NCBI GenBank assembly: GCA_038380795.1
Contig: CM076263.1
Coordinates: 14,498,709-14,562,708, forward strand
DNA: 64,000 nucleotides
Source: Pyrocephalus nanus
Taxonomy: Eukaryota > Chordata > Aves > Passeriformes > Tyrannidae
Direction of reading: 5' to 3'
The position numbers were made by a program, and so were the translations under genes. Shown in pieces: positions 1 to 15,100 of this stretch (its first letter is position 1; the number at the start of each line of letters is the position of its first letter). The notes under the pieces were generated by a model, which made no database searches, had not been told where the DNA came from, and worked only from the letters and a program-made list of their open reading frames with translations.

Positions 1-2438
1 AATAATAAATTATGTTTGCTATTTTTACCCTTTTTTAATACTGTTGCTTTTATCCATTTGAAACAAACATAGCTTTGTAAAGTACTTTCAGATACTTTGC
101 TCAATACTACTGAATCCTTTTTATTAGTTCTGTAAATCTGATTAAAAATTACAAGGAAGCCCATACCAGAGGAAGGCACCCAGATCACTTTTTACCATAC
201 AAAGATTTTGCAAGACCAAGGTCAACTCGATAAAGTGGAAGCTGGAAGAAATATGCAAACTTTAAAACCAAAGTTGAAGACCCAATGTGAATACTTTTTA
301 AGGAGCACTGAACATTTTCCATTGTCTAAACAGTCAAGTATTAGTTCAGGTGTAAGTTATTTGACTAATTTTAAGAGATGATCAAATTTCATGATCTGTC
401 TTAAGTGGCAAGTCAGAGTAAATTACTATGAAATCCTGTTAATGAAATTAAAGAATCTAAGTCAAACCTAAATCTTTGAAATTTTTATGCTTCTAAAATA
501 AAACCCAAGGTGTTCATGTTCCTGAATATCAGAAAAAAACACATGGAAATTCTTGTTTACTTCTAACAGTCTGCTGACATCTCTGTTTTGGCATTTGTAC
601 TCTTTCTCCACTTCCAGTCAAGCCATGGAGGAATATAAGCTTCTAATCACATACAGCTTTTACTTCACCACTTCTAGTAATAGGCTTTTCTCCTCCACCT
701 TTGATACCCATTTAAATGGACTTCTAAATCATAATATGATAAATCTATCACTGATGTAATTACTCCTTATCCAGTATTACAGCTGTGAATGGGTGAGTGA
801 CAGCTATAGACTGTATTTTCCTTGAAGTAATTTCAGTGTAACTTGAGGGGATATTTGAGAAGGTATGTTAAGAATATTCTTTAATTTTTTACATAGTAGA
901 AAAATTTTATGTGCCTCTTGGCCTGCTGCCCAAAATCTCGGTTGAGGAAGAAAAGACTCTATATATTGCACATTCAGTAGATTCGGAGGGAGTAGCCACC
1001 CCCATATTTAACTTCCATGCCAAGCAATAAAAGTAGAAAGACCTTTCCCTTTATATCAGGGATTTAGTTCTGTTCCCTAGATTAAAATAATTTAAAGTAG
1101 TAAAACCTATTTTGAATTCACAGCTGAAGTTCTATTTAAAGTTATACTGAGAAATAATTTTTCCCAAGGTTTTTAATTCAAACTTTTTTTTTTTTTTAAG
1201 CTATGTCTAGCAGTCATAAACTTGGGAAGAAATTAAAAAAAAAAAAAAAGTTAAGTCAGCACAGCATTGCTATTTGAGGGCTTGCCTCCATTTTTCCTCA
1301 AGCAATCTGAAATACCCAGCTTGATCTCAGAAGCAGAACTGAGAAGGCCCATTCTTGCAAACCACACATTTCTTCATTATTTGACGAAATCATGATGTCC
1401 AAAGCAAAATATACATGTCTTGCTTTTTAATTTTGAAAGACACGGACATCTTTTATATTAAGAAGCAATGGAGCTAACCCACAAAGCATAAATTAGCACT
1501 TTCAATTTCTTGATTTTTTTACCCGTTCTTCATATTTAATGTTGCTCAATACTGGACAAAACAGATCCATGGAAACATGGCTTGGAAGAGCAAAACCTTA
1601 TTGGTTTCAGAAGCCTTATTTTATTTCAGAATGAACCAAAACAACATATATGGCTGCACGTGCTAGCTTTATTCCTTCAGAAAGTGTAAAAAAGTTCTCA
1701 AATGGGAGACTGCCTTATACTTACCAAACATTACTTTCTTCAGCGAGGAAATTTTATGTTAGCCATCACATATGGCAAAAGAGAACACTTTTAGATGATG
1801 TGTAAGTTTCAATACCTCTTTTGCTATCTATACACTGGAAATACAAATTCATTATGTGTTAAAGTGTCTAGTTCAATTCTATTTCTTCTATTTTTTTCTT
1901 ACTGTAGAAGGATAAAACCTTTGGGGATTTATTTTAATTCGAAAGCAGTTAAAAGAAAAATCTACCTCCTAGTCTTCTGCACAAAAGCATGGACCAGGAG
2001 AGTAACTTTTTAGTTCTCAGCTGTTTTTATTATAACTGACTAGCTGCAGCTCTCAACTGCACCAATAAGCACAAAAAGGTTAAAGCAAACTCTTACTTGT
2101 AAATCAAGTAACAAAAGGACAAATAAGGAAACAAAATGACCGCATGGCAATACTGCCAAATAAAAAAGCAAACTTAGAATCAGAATTTAACATCAAAATT
2201 AGACAAGAGACATGAGAACACTGCAAAAAGAAAGAATCTCACACAGAAAAGTTTAGGATATTTTATATTTCAAGTGAAGACAGCCTAACAGAACCAAATT
2301 TCATTGCTTATAAAAGAAAAAATATTTTTAGAGGTATTTTCAAGATTCAGATTTAAGGCTCAGTAAGAATAGTGTCTTTGAAAAGACCAAACCTGGTAGT
2401 CAATAAAATTTATGGCAACATATATTTTTAGAAGGTAT
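1..2438. other. AT-rich 3' flank of LURAP1L, no gene seen
   Basis: This is AT-rich DNA downstream of LURAP1L on its strand. The only open frames are short (75 codons or fewer) and show no recognisable protein. A T-run near 1185 and an A-run near 1234 are simple tracts. Part of the stretch may be 3' UTR if a distal polyadenylation site is used: further TTTATT hexamers (AATAAA on the minus strand) occur near 2023 and 1670. No repeat family was recognised. Confidence 0.5.
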
Positions 2439-2444
2439 TTTATT
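2439..2444 (-). terminator. LURAP1L: Candidate polyadenylation signal of LURAP1L
   Basis: An AATAAA hexamer on the minus strand lies about 360 bases below the LURAP1L stop codon. It is the first canonical signal I noticed downstream of the stop. AATAAA is common by chance in DNA this AT-rich, and more distal copies exist, so the choice is tentative. RNA-seq coverage or 3'-end reads would settle it. Confidence 0.3.
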
Positions 2445-2799
2445 GCTAACAAAGACAAAATTGTTGCTCCCATTCCCTGATGTCTCATTTTAAAGATAAA
2501 GCTTTTTCTTCACCACTTTTAAAGACCTTACAGCATTGTAAAAAATTAAAACAAAAAATAAAAATAGAAAGAAAAATTATGACAATAAATTAAGAAAAAG
2601 AAAATGTGAGGAGAAGAAAAGCCCAACCTATCAAGCAGAAAATGCATTAGAAGCAACAGAAAATTTATGCAATAGAATTGAAGTATCATTTTATGTTCTC
2701 TTTCCAAGAGAACTTTGGGGCTTTTGCACATGAAATAAAATAGCAGCAAAGAAAAGGATAAGTACAAGTGCATTTGTGTCCCACTGGAACATTTTCTTA

Positions 2800-3174
2800 T
2801 TAGCCAAAACAGTAGTACTCATCAGAATCAATTTTGGGATGCTTGTGAAGAGGCTGTGGGTCCTCTGTAACAGAAGAATCACTGAACTTGTCTATATCCG
2901 AGGGGGTTTGGTGACCAGGGACATCATCCACTAAGGTGTCCAAATAACTCCCCACTGATATTCCATCCAGTCCATCACTACAGTCTTGTAAACTGTTACA
3001 GCTGTCATGGAGGGATGTCTCCTGACTTTCCAGCAAGCTGCACAGGCTGCCACTCAAACTGCTGCCCCTGCTGGCGATGGCCTTCTCTTCAATCATCCAC
3101 TTGACTGATTCAATACTTTCATTGATGATGAGGAGCTGGCGCATAAGTTTCACATCAGTGGCTCGGAGATTAAC
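2800..3174 (-). CDS. LURAP1L: LURAP1L exon 2 (terminal coding exon)
   Basis: This exon encodes residues 63-186 and the stop. It opens VNLRATDVKLMRQLL, completing the Leu-rich coiled-coil region begun in exon 1, then runs through INESIESVKWMIEEKA, a Ser-rich block (SRGSSLSGSLCSLLES), the family-typical DGISVGSYLDTL segment and an acidic tail ending SDEYYCFG. The reading frame is intact. The acceptor (TTATAG before GTT) has only a weak pyrimidine tract. Confidence 0.96.
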   Translation of the reverse strand, partial: VNLRATDVKLMRQLLIINESIESVKWMIEEKAIASRGSSLSGSLCSLLESQETSLHDSCNSLQDCSDGLDGISVGSYLDTLVDDVPGHQTPSDIDKFSDSSVTEDPQPLHKHPKIDSDEYYCFG

Positions 3175-6100
3175 CTATAATGCAAAAGGGATTAAAAAAA
3201 TTACTCTTTTTTCTTCCAAATCAAACCAAATACCAGGCTGGAGGCAAGGAATGGATTAAAAGAAAACACGTTAAAAATCCAGCTCTCAAATCTACAACAA
3301 ACACATTTAAATAACTAGTTAAAAAAAAAAAAAAAAAAGGTATTGGTATACTAATCTTTTCAATGACAGTCAAATGGGAACTTAATCAGTCTACCTAAGC
3401 AGTCCATTAATGGGAATACTAGTCAGTGACAATATTTATACACAATCTGGTACAACACTATTTAGATGAGAAACACAGCTGCTGTGACAACTCTTGGGGA
3501 TAGCATTTCACTAATCAGAAAAGAAAGACACCAAGCCATTTCTATTTGCAATGACTCTAAGCTACAGGCACCTAAGCATTCACCTGAAGTTATCCTTACT
3601 ATGGCTACTCGCAACTTAAAATTTTCAGATGTGCATCATTTGGAAAAAAGCTTGTAGAGATTTAACCTTTACTCACACTACTCCTGAGTGGATATTACTA
3701 CCTGCCATATAAATGCCTGACCGTTAAGATATTGAACTTAGAAAAAATGTAAATTTCAGTTATTTAAACCTATATTAGATGAAGGTGATAAGTTCACAGC
3801 CAAAAGAGCAACAATTTGCAGCAAATAACTAAATAAAAAATGGACATTAAGTACCAAGTCCTACTTTTCCACTTAGTTGTGGTGGTCAGTGCAAACACAC
3901 AGAAGTGTTAATTGCAATGGCCAGTGGAATATTGCATTGTTGCATTTCACAGACATACTTGAGTTAAATGACTTAATGTTTTCCTTAATATGCTAACTAT
4001 ATAAGCCAATTTACAAGCCACTTCAGAAGCTACTTCAGATGACAAATAAAGGTGAGGCCTAAGGGTGATATTTGTTGCTGCTTTCTCTTAATCTGAAATA
4101 CCACAAGTATTGGCAAAAAAAAAAAAAAAAAAAGTGACACCTTTGAATGTCTTCACTCACTTGAGAAAGAAAGGAAAACACAAGATCTGGTATATCAGAC
4201 AGTAGATATTTTATGCTATTCTCCATGTCCCCAGTTGTTATACAGAAAAATAGTACCTGTACTGTTCCCACACAATGGACTGGAATGGAATTTGTATTCT
4301 CAGGAAGCAGAGACTGTATCTTTTGCTGAGAGTAAAATCTGAACATGGTTCTTTCCATACTCAGATGCTATCTTCTCAGTACCCTAATTACATTAACCTG
4401 GTACAGTTGTTCAAAAAGTTATTTTAATATATTTCTATTTTGCTAGATTCTCCGAAAGATTGTACCGGCTCTAGCTGGGATGATTCCTAGCAGCTCATGT
4501 GGGGCTGTGCTTTGTATCTGTGACTAACTCAGTGTTGGCAGCACACCAGTGTTTCAGCTGTTGTCAAGCAATGATTTCACAGTACCAAGACCTTTTCTGT
4601 TTTTCACTCTGCACCCTCAGGAAGTAGGCTGGGACTGAGAAAGATGTTTGGAGGGGACAGAGATGGTGGGGCATAGTGCATCACTGACCTTACATCACTT
4701 GTTTGGGTTTTTTTAATTATTTATCTATTTCACTTTTTAAACTGTCTTCATTACTACCTATGAATTTTTCTTACTTTTGTTCTTCCAGTTCTCTGCCCCT
4801 ATTTCACTGGAAGAGGAGTAGGAAGTGAGTGAGAAGCTGGTGGGTGTCTAGTCAGCTGGTGGGTGGTCAGGGTCAACCCAATGCAAAGATATTCAAGCTT
4901 TGCCAGTAACAGACCTCTTAAGTAACTGTCATGTGTATTCCCAGTTTCCTTCCCCAATCACCAGAATGACTTCTGAATTATTCTCAATCCAATATCCCAG
5001 GATTTAACACAGCTAACCTGGTACTGTGCAAAATAGCTTTACCATTCACAGTTTTAATAATACTGTCCATCTATCATTGTTTCAGATGTAAGGTTATGAA
5101 AACAGATTGACCATTTTGTTGCTCTTCTGCACAAGCCAGTTCCTCTAGTCCTACTAATAAATCATTAGAAACCATTTGCTCAGCAACTAGGCTGTCATGG
5201 AAGCAGTAAATTACCCAACTTCTACAATGCAACTACAAACTTCAGCAACTTTCTGAATATAAGCAAGCTCAGAGACAAGTTTCCCAAAACGCTGATTAAG
5301 AAACTGTTCAACAGAATTAGCACCAACATGACTCTAATGCAACAGCCCAGTTTAGATCTCAAGACCTCATGCATTTAAGATTCAGTTCACTGGAAATATA
5401 ATTTTTTGCTCTAAATACACCCACAGCTTTAGCCTTTTTGTGGAACAGCCTTACTGGAAGCAATTCTTTGCATTCCTGATTACTAGAGTTCTCCTCCTCC
5501 TAGCTATCATGTTGTCCCAGGTCTCCTGTATCAAGAATGTACTTTTCCTAAAGCAAACATTAAAAAGTAATCCAACAAGTGTCATCTTTGATTAATACGG
5601 TTTACTTCATCATCTCCTTGGTAACAAAAAGATGTTAAAATGACATTTTTTCCCCTTATCACTTTAGCCCAGACAAAATCACATTAGTTCTTACTCACGT
5701 ATGTAGCTGTAACCAATTTAACTGTTGGAGTAAACAAATCAGTCCAAGATGGTTCGCTAAAGGCACTAAACACAATAAAATCTCACCATGTTTGACAGCT
5801 CCTTTTGTTATGCACCATAACAGGTGTATTTCATGAATACTCTAAACAGAGTGTGCCAGAGCTAATACATGCATTTCAGAACAGTTTCTACAGCTGCTCT
5901 TTGAATTAAAGGTAGAGCACAGCACCACCAAAGGGAAGGTGTTTATTAGCATAGATCAGTCCTCAGAAAAAACTTGTGGTGTACAGAGGAAACGAGTCAT
6001 GATAAGAGAGCAGGAAAAAAATTCTTGATACAGCCTAACTTTTACATATTTTTGCTTAATTTGTATAATTATATCAGTGCAGATCCACAGGAAGGATCAT

Positions 6101-9100
6101 AAATGTTTAATATTAACAGCTAGTCATAGTAAGAGAAAATAATGAACTTCAAGTGACAGCATCTTTCAAGTAACGCAGTCTGGTAGCACAGGTGGAAAGA
6201 TTAGCAATCAGAACCAGATCTTTAGTCTGGAAGTGATAGCTGGTCTAATGTGCCTCCCTCTCATAAAGTTTGTTCTATTAAAATATTTCTAGGCTTCCTT
6301 TTGGTCTTCCATAATAATATGAACAACACTGTCTTAATACATCAAGACAATTTATGGGCAAACAAATGGGATTTTGTGTACATATATATATATGTACAGA
6401 CATATACAAATGTTCATGCTATTTTTATAAATACAGTGTTTTAAAAAAATGACTTAACAAGGTTATTGCTTTTAGAATAAAACTCTTCATGACCAGGGTT
6501 GCTAACAAAGAAAGTTATTGCTTCCTGGCCTTTACCCAAAGTAGCACATTAGCTGTCCCTACACTGGTCACTTAGCTTTTGGATCAAAGTTGCACTTGCC
6601 CTCAGAATATGGGCAAAATAGACTCGTGTTTTCCTGCTGCGTGTTCTGTAGGCATAATTTCCAGTCTGGTGCAAACATAGTGGGGCCCCTTTCCTTCCAA
6701 AAATGACAAAGCTAAAAATTCTGCTCAATAAACCCTTTTAATACATGAAAGCTGTTTGAAACTCTAGTTTCTTCTGCAGATTACTTTCTTTTAAATTTCT
6801 GAGCTCACATGCTGCTGCTGCTTCTGACTACAGAAAGTCTGCAGGGATATTAGTGTCAGTGATAAAACATCCTCTGAGGAAAAGATACTCCTACATTTAT
6901 TTAAACTATTTTAGTTTCTTTTATCCCTCAGCACTTTTATGTTGTGTTCTGTAAAGAGCCCCCCTTGAGTGAGCCTAAATAATGAGGTATTTCCTTCAAG
7001 ACAAGTCTTTTGGCCAGATCACAGTGAAATAAGTCCCTACAAGACACAAAATCCTGTACTTACAAGTTAATGGATTCAGGAAGGTATTTAAGTCACTCCT
7101 AAAAGAAGCTCTGTTCCACATAGGGTCTCGAGCAGGACTCAAATGTGGGTCTGGTGTTGGCTACTATGAAATCTGTGTTCTAAAGCAGTATGAGTTTGGG
7201 CACATATTGGGCAAGATAAATGGAAGTTGGATGGAAACAGTAGCGAAGTACCATACTCCATGGAAAGTCACTCAGAGGCTCAGCATGTGAGAAGTCTGAG
7301 AAGTGTGGAAAATAAACAGTGCTTAACAATATTGAATTATTCAAGTCTTATCACGATAAAAATACAATAAGGGTCAAAAACTCAACACTTAAACCTCATC
7401 AGCCAATTCTGTGAGAGAGTAGACATAACAAGCTAAAGAGACCATAAGCAACCTATTCAACATCCAAAATTCAGAATATGTGAATGCAAGCATTATTTAA
7501 TGGGAGTCACCAAGTTAACATATTTACAACAAGGACAAGTGTGGTGACACACACAGAGGCTTTGTTTATTAAACAACCACCACAAAACAAGAAGCATGCC
7601 ACTTAAAGGTCAGCAATCTCAAAATGGTACTATCACAGCTTCTTGATGCCACTGAGTAAAAGAGAACCTCTTTTTCCAGGTAACATGTTTAAATAAAATC
7701 AACCCACAAATAACAGATAATGTCTGCTCCTTTAACACACAAGATGATTAACAGGCTGTGCAGGAGCTACATTCTACTTTAATTAATACATATACATCTG
7801 CATGTCTTTAAACCTCTTCCTTGCTTCTAAATTGTCTCACTGATTCAAAATGTTTGCATTGGTTTCTTCAAGTAATGATGCTGCTTTAGGCAATGGTATT
7901 TCAGGATCAAGACGAAAAAAAACAGAATGCCTAGGCTGACTTCTGAATATGAACACAGTCTTCAGCATCTCCTCTAAAAAAAAAAAAGGGAGCTTTTTTT
8001 TTTTACAGACTATGAGAACACAAGTTTACTATCCTTAACCGGAAGGGATCATATCTGCACAGGTCCAGGAACTGTAAATGCTTTTGGGAATGCTTCACAG
8101 CCACTTCATAGCAAACCCACTGCCGTAATTCAAGCTAACCCAAGCAACCTGACTGACACTATATGTGAGCTCTCTCAAACAACAGAGATACTGACCAAAG
8201 CCTGGCAGAGATAAGACTGTCAGTGAATCGAGGCAGGTGCTGCAGTATTCATCATCAGGCCAGATGTCTCTGACTGAGATTCACCTTACATAGATTTAGG
8301 TAAATTAAATTTTGGTTAACAGTTATATATGCAGATCAACAGCTTTTTGTGCACCTGGTTTCTTTCATCATGGTCTTGTTTCATAATGTACTGTTGCAAC
8401 ATTTTCCCATTTATTTATTCCTGTTTTTTAGGCTTGTGGTAAGCTTCAGACAATGAGGGAGCACATACAAAAGCTATGTGTTTATACAAAAGCTAAATTT
8501 ATGTGATCCATTGATTTGTAGTTGCAGTTTGCTGATCTACTTTATTTCTGCAAAGTGAGCAAGTTATACTGACCTTTCTCAGCTGTACTTCCATAATGAG
8601 TCACAATAAAAATATTGTGGCAGGCTACAGAAGCAGTCTTAATCACTTGATTTTTTGACTTTTGCAAAAGAGATTGTTTATACTATTGTTTCTCTTGAAG
8701 ACTCCAACACTGTTAAAACCCTCACAGTAGTTTCTTAGGCAGCATTCATTACAATCACTCAGAAAGTGAGTAGTCATTCAGTTTTCTGTCATTTGCTTTT
8801 CTGTCTGCATCCTTTGCTACTCTGGTACTTTAAACAGAAGCTCTATCCTAGTCATCATCTTGTTTGAAGGTGCTGCAGTCCAGTACAATCCTTCACCAAA
8901 TGCTTAAGATAAATATTTCTGCAGGTCCTTCTGTAAAATTTGGCAGCCACATAACATAGCTTTGGGCAGAGTGATTTTTAATCAGGAAGGAGAGACCTTG
9001 TGATTCTCCATAAGCCAAAAAGAGGATTCTCCTTCTGAAAGCAGACTTTACCAGCTGATTTAGCTAAAGCAAGGAAGCAAGCAGTCAGGTCTGAGCATAC

Positions 9101-12100
9101 ACCAGAATAATCAGGTGGCAGAGCAACTTCACAAGAGAGCTAGGCAAATCACTGAGAGTAAATAACTTAATTAACAGGTTCCAAGGACATTTCTTGCAAA
9201 TAAATGACCAAAGTATCATGCTAGTATGGTTATCATACAATACAGGAAATTACAGTATTGGTGATTTACATTTCTCTTACAACACTGTATTTTAATATTT
9301 TATTTTTATGCACAGTAATTGATTCCTCTCAGACTTGACAGGAAAATACATACCACCAAGTTGTGCAATTGTTTAATTGCATTATCAAAAAAAAAAAAAA
9401 AAAAAAAAACAGTGGATCATGAGGCCTTTTTCCACTTCCTTGAAGTATGCATGGTCCTTTTCGGTGAACTGTGTGTGGGTAGCCTGCCGTTTGCATGAAT
9501 ATCTTTGATAGTAAAATACCAATGATTCAGATGAATCATTTGTTCAGTAGGGTAAAATTCTTTTTATTTTCAACACCATATAATTTGAGGCATCTTCTAG
9601 CCTTAAGTGTAATAAAAAAATCTCAGGGAGTAAACTATCTTGTTGCTTGTTCTAGTTTCTTGGCTATTTTTTTATTTTACTGTAAAAAGGAAGAAACAAT
9701 TTAAACATCTCTTAAGTAGATATGCTATGCACCACAGAGCAAGAAGCAGGAAAAAAATAAAGGTTAATCAATTAAGTCCCTATTTCATGACCTCTTGTCC
9801 AAAAAAAAACCAAAAACTTTAAATACAAAAGTACCACAAAATTCAGATGGAGAAACATCCAGTCTCATAAGGATGAATGAATATAAAAGGAAGATCCTGA
9901 TTCTTTTAATTTGCTTAATTTTGTTGAATTAACATGAAAGAGAGCAGTGAGGAAATGTAAGGGTTTGAGAAGAGCAAAAACTTCTAATGCCACAGGAAGG
10001 TTTTACTAGACGTTTCCAAATATCTCATAAAAGCACCATCTGACCTTAGAAATGTATCTATGACAAAGGTGAAAACTTCCAGAACAATCCATAATATGGA
10101 CCCACATATGTTTACAGACAAGATAATACCACTGCAAATGTTCAGGTCAATATGAAGCGGTAACATTTGGCTGTTGGTGTCAGAAAGTGTTACAGCAGAT
10201 GGACGATCACAGCATCATTATTAAGTGTTCTGGACACCAGCCACAATACAGCACTGTATGTGTCATTCCACCAACATGAGACAGCTCTGGGGCTCAGTAG
10301 CATATCTAATTTCTTTCATTTCATTGAATTTCACTCTCTGTCTTATTTATGTTTGTCTTGACCAAAAAACACTCTTAAAAACACAGTGCAAGAAATGGGT
10401 AAAATATCTGCTCGTTTGGTTAATAAACACTCCACTCCTGTTCATCCCTTTAAAATGAATTCTTTTTAATACTGGCACTGTACAAGTATGCTTAAAAGCA
10501 CGTAACTAAAGTAAAAGTGAAAGAAGATAATAGGTTTTCCTTACAGGTTTGAAAGTTTGAAAATATTCTAAAAAATAAATTTAAAAAAACAAACAAAAAA
10601 ACAACAAACCAAACAAATAAAACAAGCAAACAAAAACCCAAACCAAATAAAAAAAACAAACACCAAAACCCACCAAAACCAAACCAAAACAAAAAAACCA
10701 CAAACAAAACCCCAAACCAAAACAAATCAAAAAACCAACAAAAAATCAAATCACCCAACTTACTTCATTAAGTCACAACTGAGACATGACAATATTAATG
10801 CTGGAAACAAATCTGAAGTTTCCTTAAATTCAAGTCTGCTTCCACAGTACCACTGGAAAGACACACATGATTTAAAAAAAAAAAAAATATCTTTGTCTGA
10901 ATCTCCCCAGATGCCAAAATGGAATTCTGTTTGAAATAATTTTGTGTTCCTAGAGATAGGGTAGACGCTATTAAAAGCATATTTTTAATCTAACAATCAA
11001 GACTTTAGTAAAGGCCCATCCTATTTACTTAAGGTTTATCTGTATAAGAATAGAAAAGAACTTCAAGACAGACTTGTAATTATAAGTGATCACATGTGCT
11101 GTTAGAACTGCTTTAACAGTATTAGAAAGTCATATGCTGATCACTGGCATTTTTTCCTATTAAAATATTATGAGCATTAAATTTAGCTGCTAATTGTTTC
11201 AAAACTTACTGCATAAAAATGAGTCAACATCTTATAAAATATGGCTTTTCGGTTTTGTTTTTTTTTTTCTTTAAGTTTAATTTGTGCAGTATTTCAAGCT
11301 GCATGTCTTTCAAATCCAGACTCTTTTTTTCTTTAAATGTACAACTTTATCCAAATCTCCCTACTGATGTAATCACCATAATCACCATCCTCCTAAAATA
11401 CAGTTCCTACACAGTCTTTATGCTTATCTGAAAGTACTAGCAAATTTTAGGGCTTTCAGATAAAATGAAGTTGAATCTTTTGAGTCTTTCAAACAAAAAC
11501 AGCCTTTTAAACTTCCAGATATCTAAAAAAATTTAGCTTCTTTTGTGTTCTCCCATCCACTAAGAAGGTATCAAACAGCTAGCAGATAAGCTGCTTGATA
11601 TGGGATCTACGGGTTAAAAATCTAGAAGTAAACAAGAGTTTAGAACCATCACTAGCAAGCTGAAATTGGCCAGCACAACTAGTAAAGCAGGTTGTTGAGA
11701 GCTGAGTTACCTGCAGCTTTTGAGCCCTTATGGATCAAAAAACCACGTACCCCATTGTTTCCTCCAGAACACACTGCAGTAATTTGTTCTGCAGGTCACA
11801 AGGCACAATTATCCAGGTAGAACAGTGAAAGCATATATTAACACTTAAACAAAGACAAATCCTATGCTTCCAGGGAAGGATATGAGAAGGTAGCAACAGT
11901 AATCAATTATGAACTATAAACTTCAAGGCAAAATCAGGCACTGTAGGTACCAGTCTTTCCATATTATTTCAACCCTCCTCTGATCAATAACTATCATTCA
12001 CACCATATAGTGCAGTCCTCAGCTTCTCCTGCACAACTCAAACTCATGTCATATTGCCCTTTTTTAATTTAAACCTGTTCTTAATGAAGATTTCTACATA

Positions 12101-15100
12101 GAATAGTACTGGGACAGTGTAAAGTGATTCCAGTTCAGCAAAGAGTATTAATCAACACAGTTACCAGAGGTATGAATAAAGTGTGAAGGAATCATGGTCA
12201 TTAGTTATATTTCCCATTTCTCTTTCTACTGAGAAAATACTAGCTACTAGCTAGTTGAGGAGCAGAAATAAGGTGCAGGACTTAAAACACATTGCTAGAA
12301 AAAGACAAATATGGCCTTTACGAATAATCAAGGGCGACCTGGGAAATGAGAGAACTAGACAAGGAAAACTGGAACACAACAGGTTTGGATTAGAGAAGTT
12401 CGGGTGCATTTGAAAAGGGCTGGTTAAGACTCTTCTGAAATAATTTTGTTAACTGAGTACATTAATTACCGAGTAATTAATGTAAATGAAACAGAGAAAT
12501 AGCAAAAGCTTAAACATCATACTGTTGTTTTGGTTGTGTTTCTTTTGTCTGAAATGGGAGGACTGATGCTCTGCACTGGTGAATGTATAAATGGCTTTAT
12601 GAATTGATCGTCACAGAGGGCTACCTTGTTCGGCTATGGGGAAAACAGCAACCATGCTTCCACTCCAGTGCTCCAGTCACAGCAACTAGTGCTAGATGCT
12701 AGCAAATGAGGATGTAAATTCCATAGGCATTGAAAAAACTTATGGCTGCTTTGCCATGCCAGTGGCACTGCTCTTATCTCGAGAAGAGGCTTTCTCCTCT
12801 GGTGTTGCAGTATTTACAGTTCCTGCAAACCCTGTAACACTAGGACCCTGCCACGGGCCACAACTGGAAACCAAAATATTTCAGTGTATGGCACAATTCT
12901 CCCAAGACATCTGGACAGACCATTAATAGTCACAGTAGTTGAAGTGGTCCTGTGAAGGCAAAATGCACTTGAAGTCATAGAACAGGAGAAGACCTTGGAA
13001 AATTATCATTCGGGTTTCATATTTGCTCCTCTCATAGGTGTATAGTTTTGAGAAGACTAGAAAAATAGTCTAAAGTTGGAGTTTACAATGATCAACTTCT
13101 CAAAGTTGTCATGTTTTTGGGCAGACCCATCCTGTGGAAAGGATTGTTCAGTACCAAAACCAAGATAAAACCACTGCATTACCACTGTTTTATCATCATG
13201 CTCACTGGTGGACAACTTCAGGCTTTCAGTGTGGCTGGAACAGGCCCTCTCTGGGCACTCTTAAAAATGTACATGTTAATCTCATTTCAGGAAGGATGCT
13301 AGATATTCAGAATCACAGCATCACAGAATACTTGGAGTTGTAAAGGACCTCTGAAGATCTAATCCAACCTTACTGCTACAGCAGGTTGCACAGGATCATG
13401 TCAAGGTGGGTTTTGAAAACTTCCAGAGAGGTAAGACTCCACAGTCTCTCTGGGCAGCCTGTTCCAGTGCTCAGTCACCCTCAGAGTAAAAAACCTTATT
13501 TTCATATTCAGATAGAACCCACTGTGTTTCAGTTTGTGCCTGTTGTCCCTTGTTCTGTCGTAAATTAAAAAGTCTTTTCAGCAAACACTTAATATTGAGT
13601 GTCCAATGTCTGCTATGTCTCATAAGCATGTATCTGAGTTAACAAAAGCAGTAAAATCATTTCAAATACGACAATTCTTTAAACCAGTGGAAATCCTGCA
13701 GGAAAAAAAAAACGCAAAGTAACAAAGCTTTTCTATTTTTGTTTCTCACTTGGGGTAAAAACCTGTAAGCTTGGAAACACTCAACACAATTTTTACACTA
13801 TAATTCTTGGATGCGTGTTTCCTTCTGTACCTAGAGAGAGGTAAGTTTCATGGCCAAAGCAGAATGCAGTGAAATGGCTCTCCTGGAAGCATTTTTTTCA
13901 TGAATGCAGCAAACAAAATTACAAATTTAGCCAGTCAAGTGCTTATAAGTGTTTATAAAATCTGAAACTCACAGTAGTTAAACAGCAATTTACTATCGCT
14001 TTACATTCACTAAATGTTTTCACTTCATCTGGCACTGCACCCAGAAGGGCCATACAATACTTGGAGTTTATTTTACAGCACAGCAAATGAAACACTTCGA
14101 TAACTTCTCTAGAAGTTTAGCTAGTTTGTGTTTTCTGTTAATTAACAAATGTGCCATACCATTCCCTTGATAAAAGTTTTCAGAAAGGCTAGGTTGGTGG
14201 GGAAGGATGAGGATTGGATTGATGAAACCAGGGTTGCACAGGTATGCCACTAAGCTTTTCTCCATGTTTATGAAAGCTCTAGGAGACACTGCATACCTTA
14301 ACAAAGCAGAGTAGCCAATTTTAATGCCTGACATATATGTACTCCCTAGTGTATTCTCCTTATATTCTCCTATGGAGGGAGGGAAACCTTTGGAGCTGCT
14401 TTAGGAGGGGAATTCTCAGACACATTTTATTACACATGCTAATCTGCAGGCATGCACTAGAGGGACTCACCATTGGAACACAGCACAGGTTACCTCTGAA
14501 ATAACTGACCATCCCAATATGCTTCTATATTTGAAAAACCTTGAGCTGTGTTGTTTATATACCTTTTACAGCTGTAAGACAAGGTGGTTTACAGACCTTC
14601 TGAGTGTATTTTGGTCACTTGTTTCGGTCAACCTCCAGGTAAGGGTTGGTTATCGTGAACACAGGTAAAAGCTTTCAATTAGAAGCCTCCCTTTTGAGAG
14701 TAAAAGCTCCATAACAAAGGCTACAAGTCTGTCTTCACAACACAAAAGTTTCCGATTGTCCATAGTTTTACAATCAGAGCTCTTCATCTTTACAAACAGT
14801 AATCTGAGAACCATCTTTTGGAACAGCTTACATGTAAGAAGTCTAACTTCCATGTTTACAAATATGGGTGAAAACCCATCACAGAAATTGCACTCAATTT
14901 AACTGAATTCCAACTTTTTTTCAACAGCTCAGATCCTCTGGCTTTTACTCCTGTAACTTTATCCTCATTTGTGCCAGATTCAAGTATCCAGCCTCTCTTC
15001 CAGGACATGGACAGAAATGAAACACATAGGAAATAAACATGTCCACTGCGGAAAGTTTACTAGGTTTTGGCCTTGAAGGCAGAGAACAGATAAATAATTT

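Noticed and set aside
3321..3338. Poly(A) run as the tail of a processed pseudogene
   Set aside because: No gene-like body or target duplication flanks it; other intronic A-runs look the same.
10492..10758. Hydrophobic Phe/Trp/Gly-rich open frame resembling a membrane protein
   Set aside because: It is the reverse translation of an A/C low-complexity tract.
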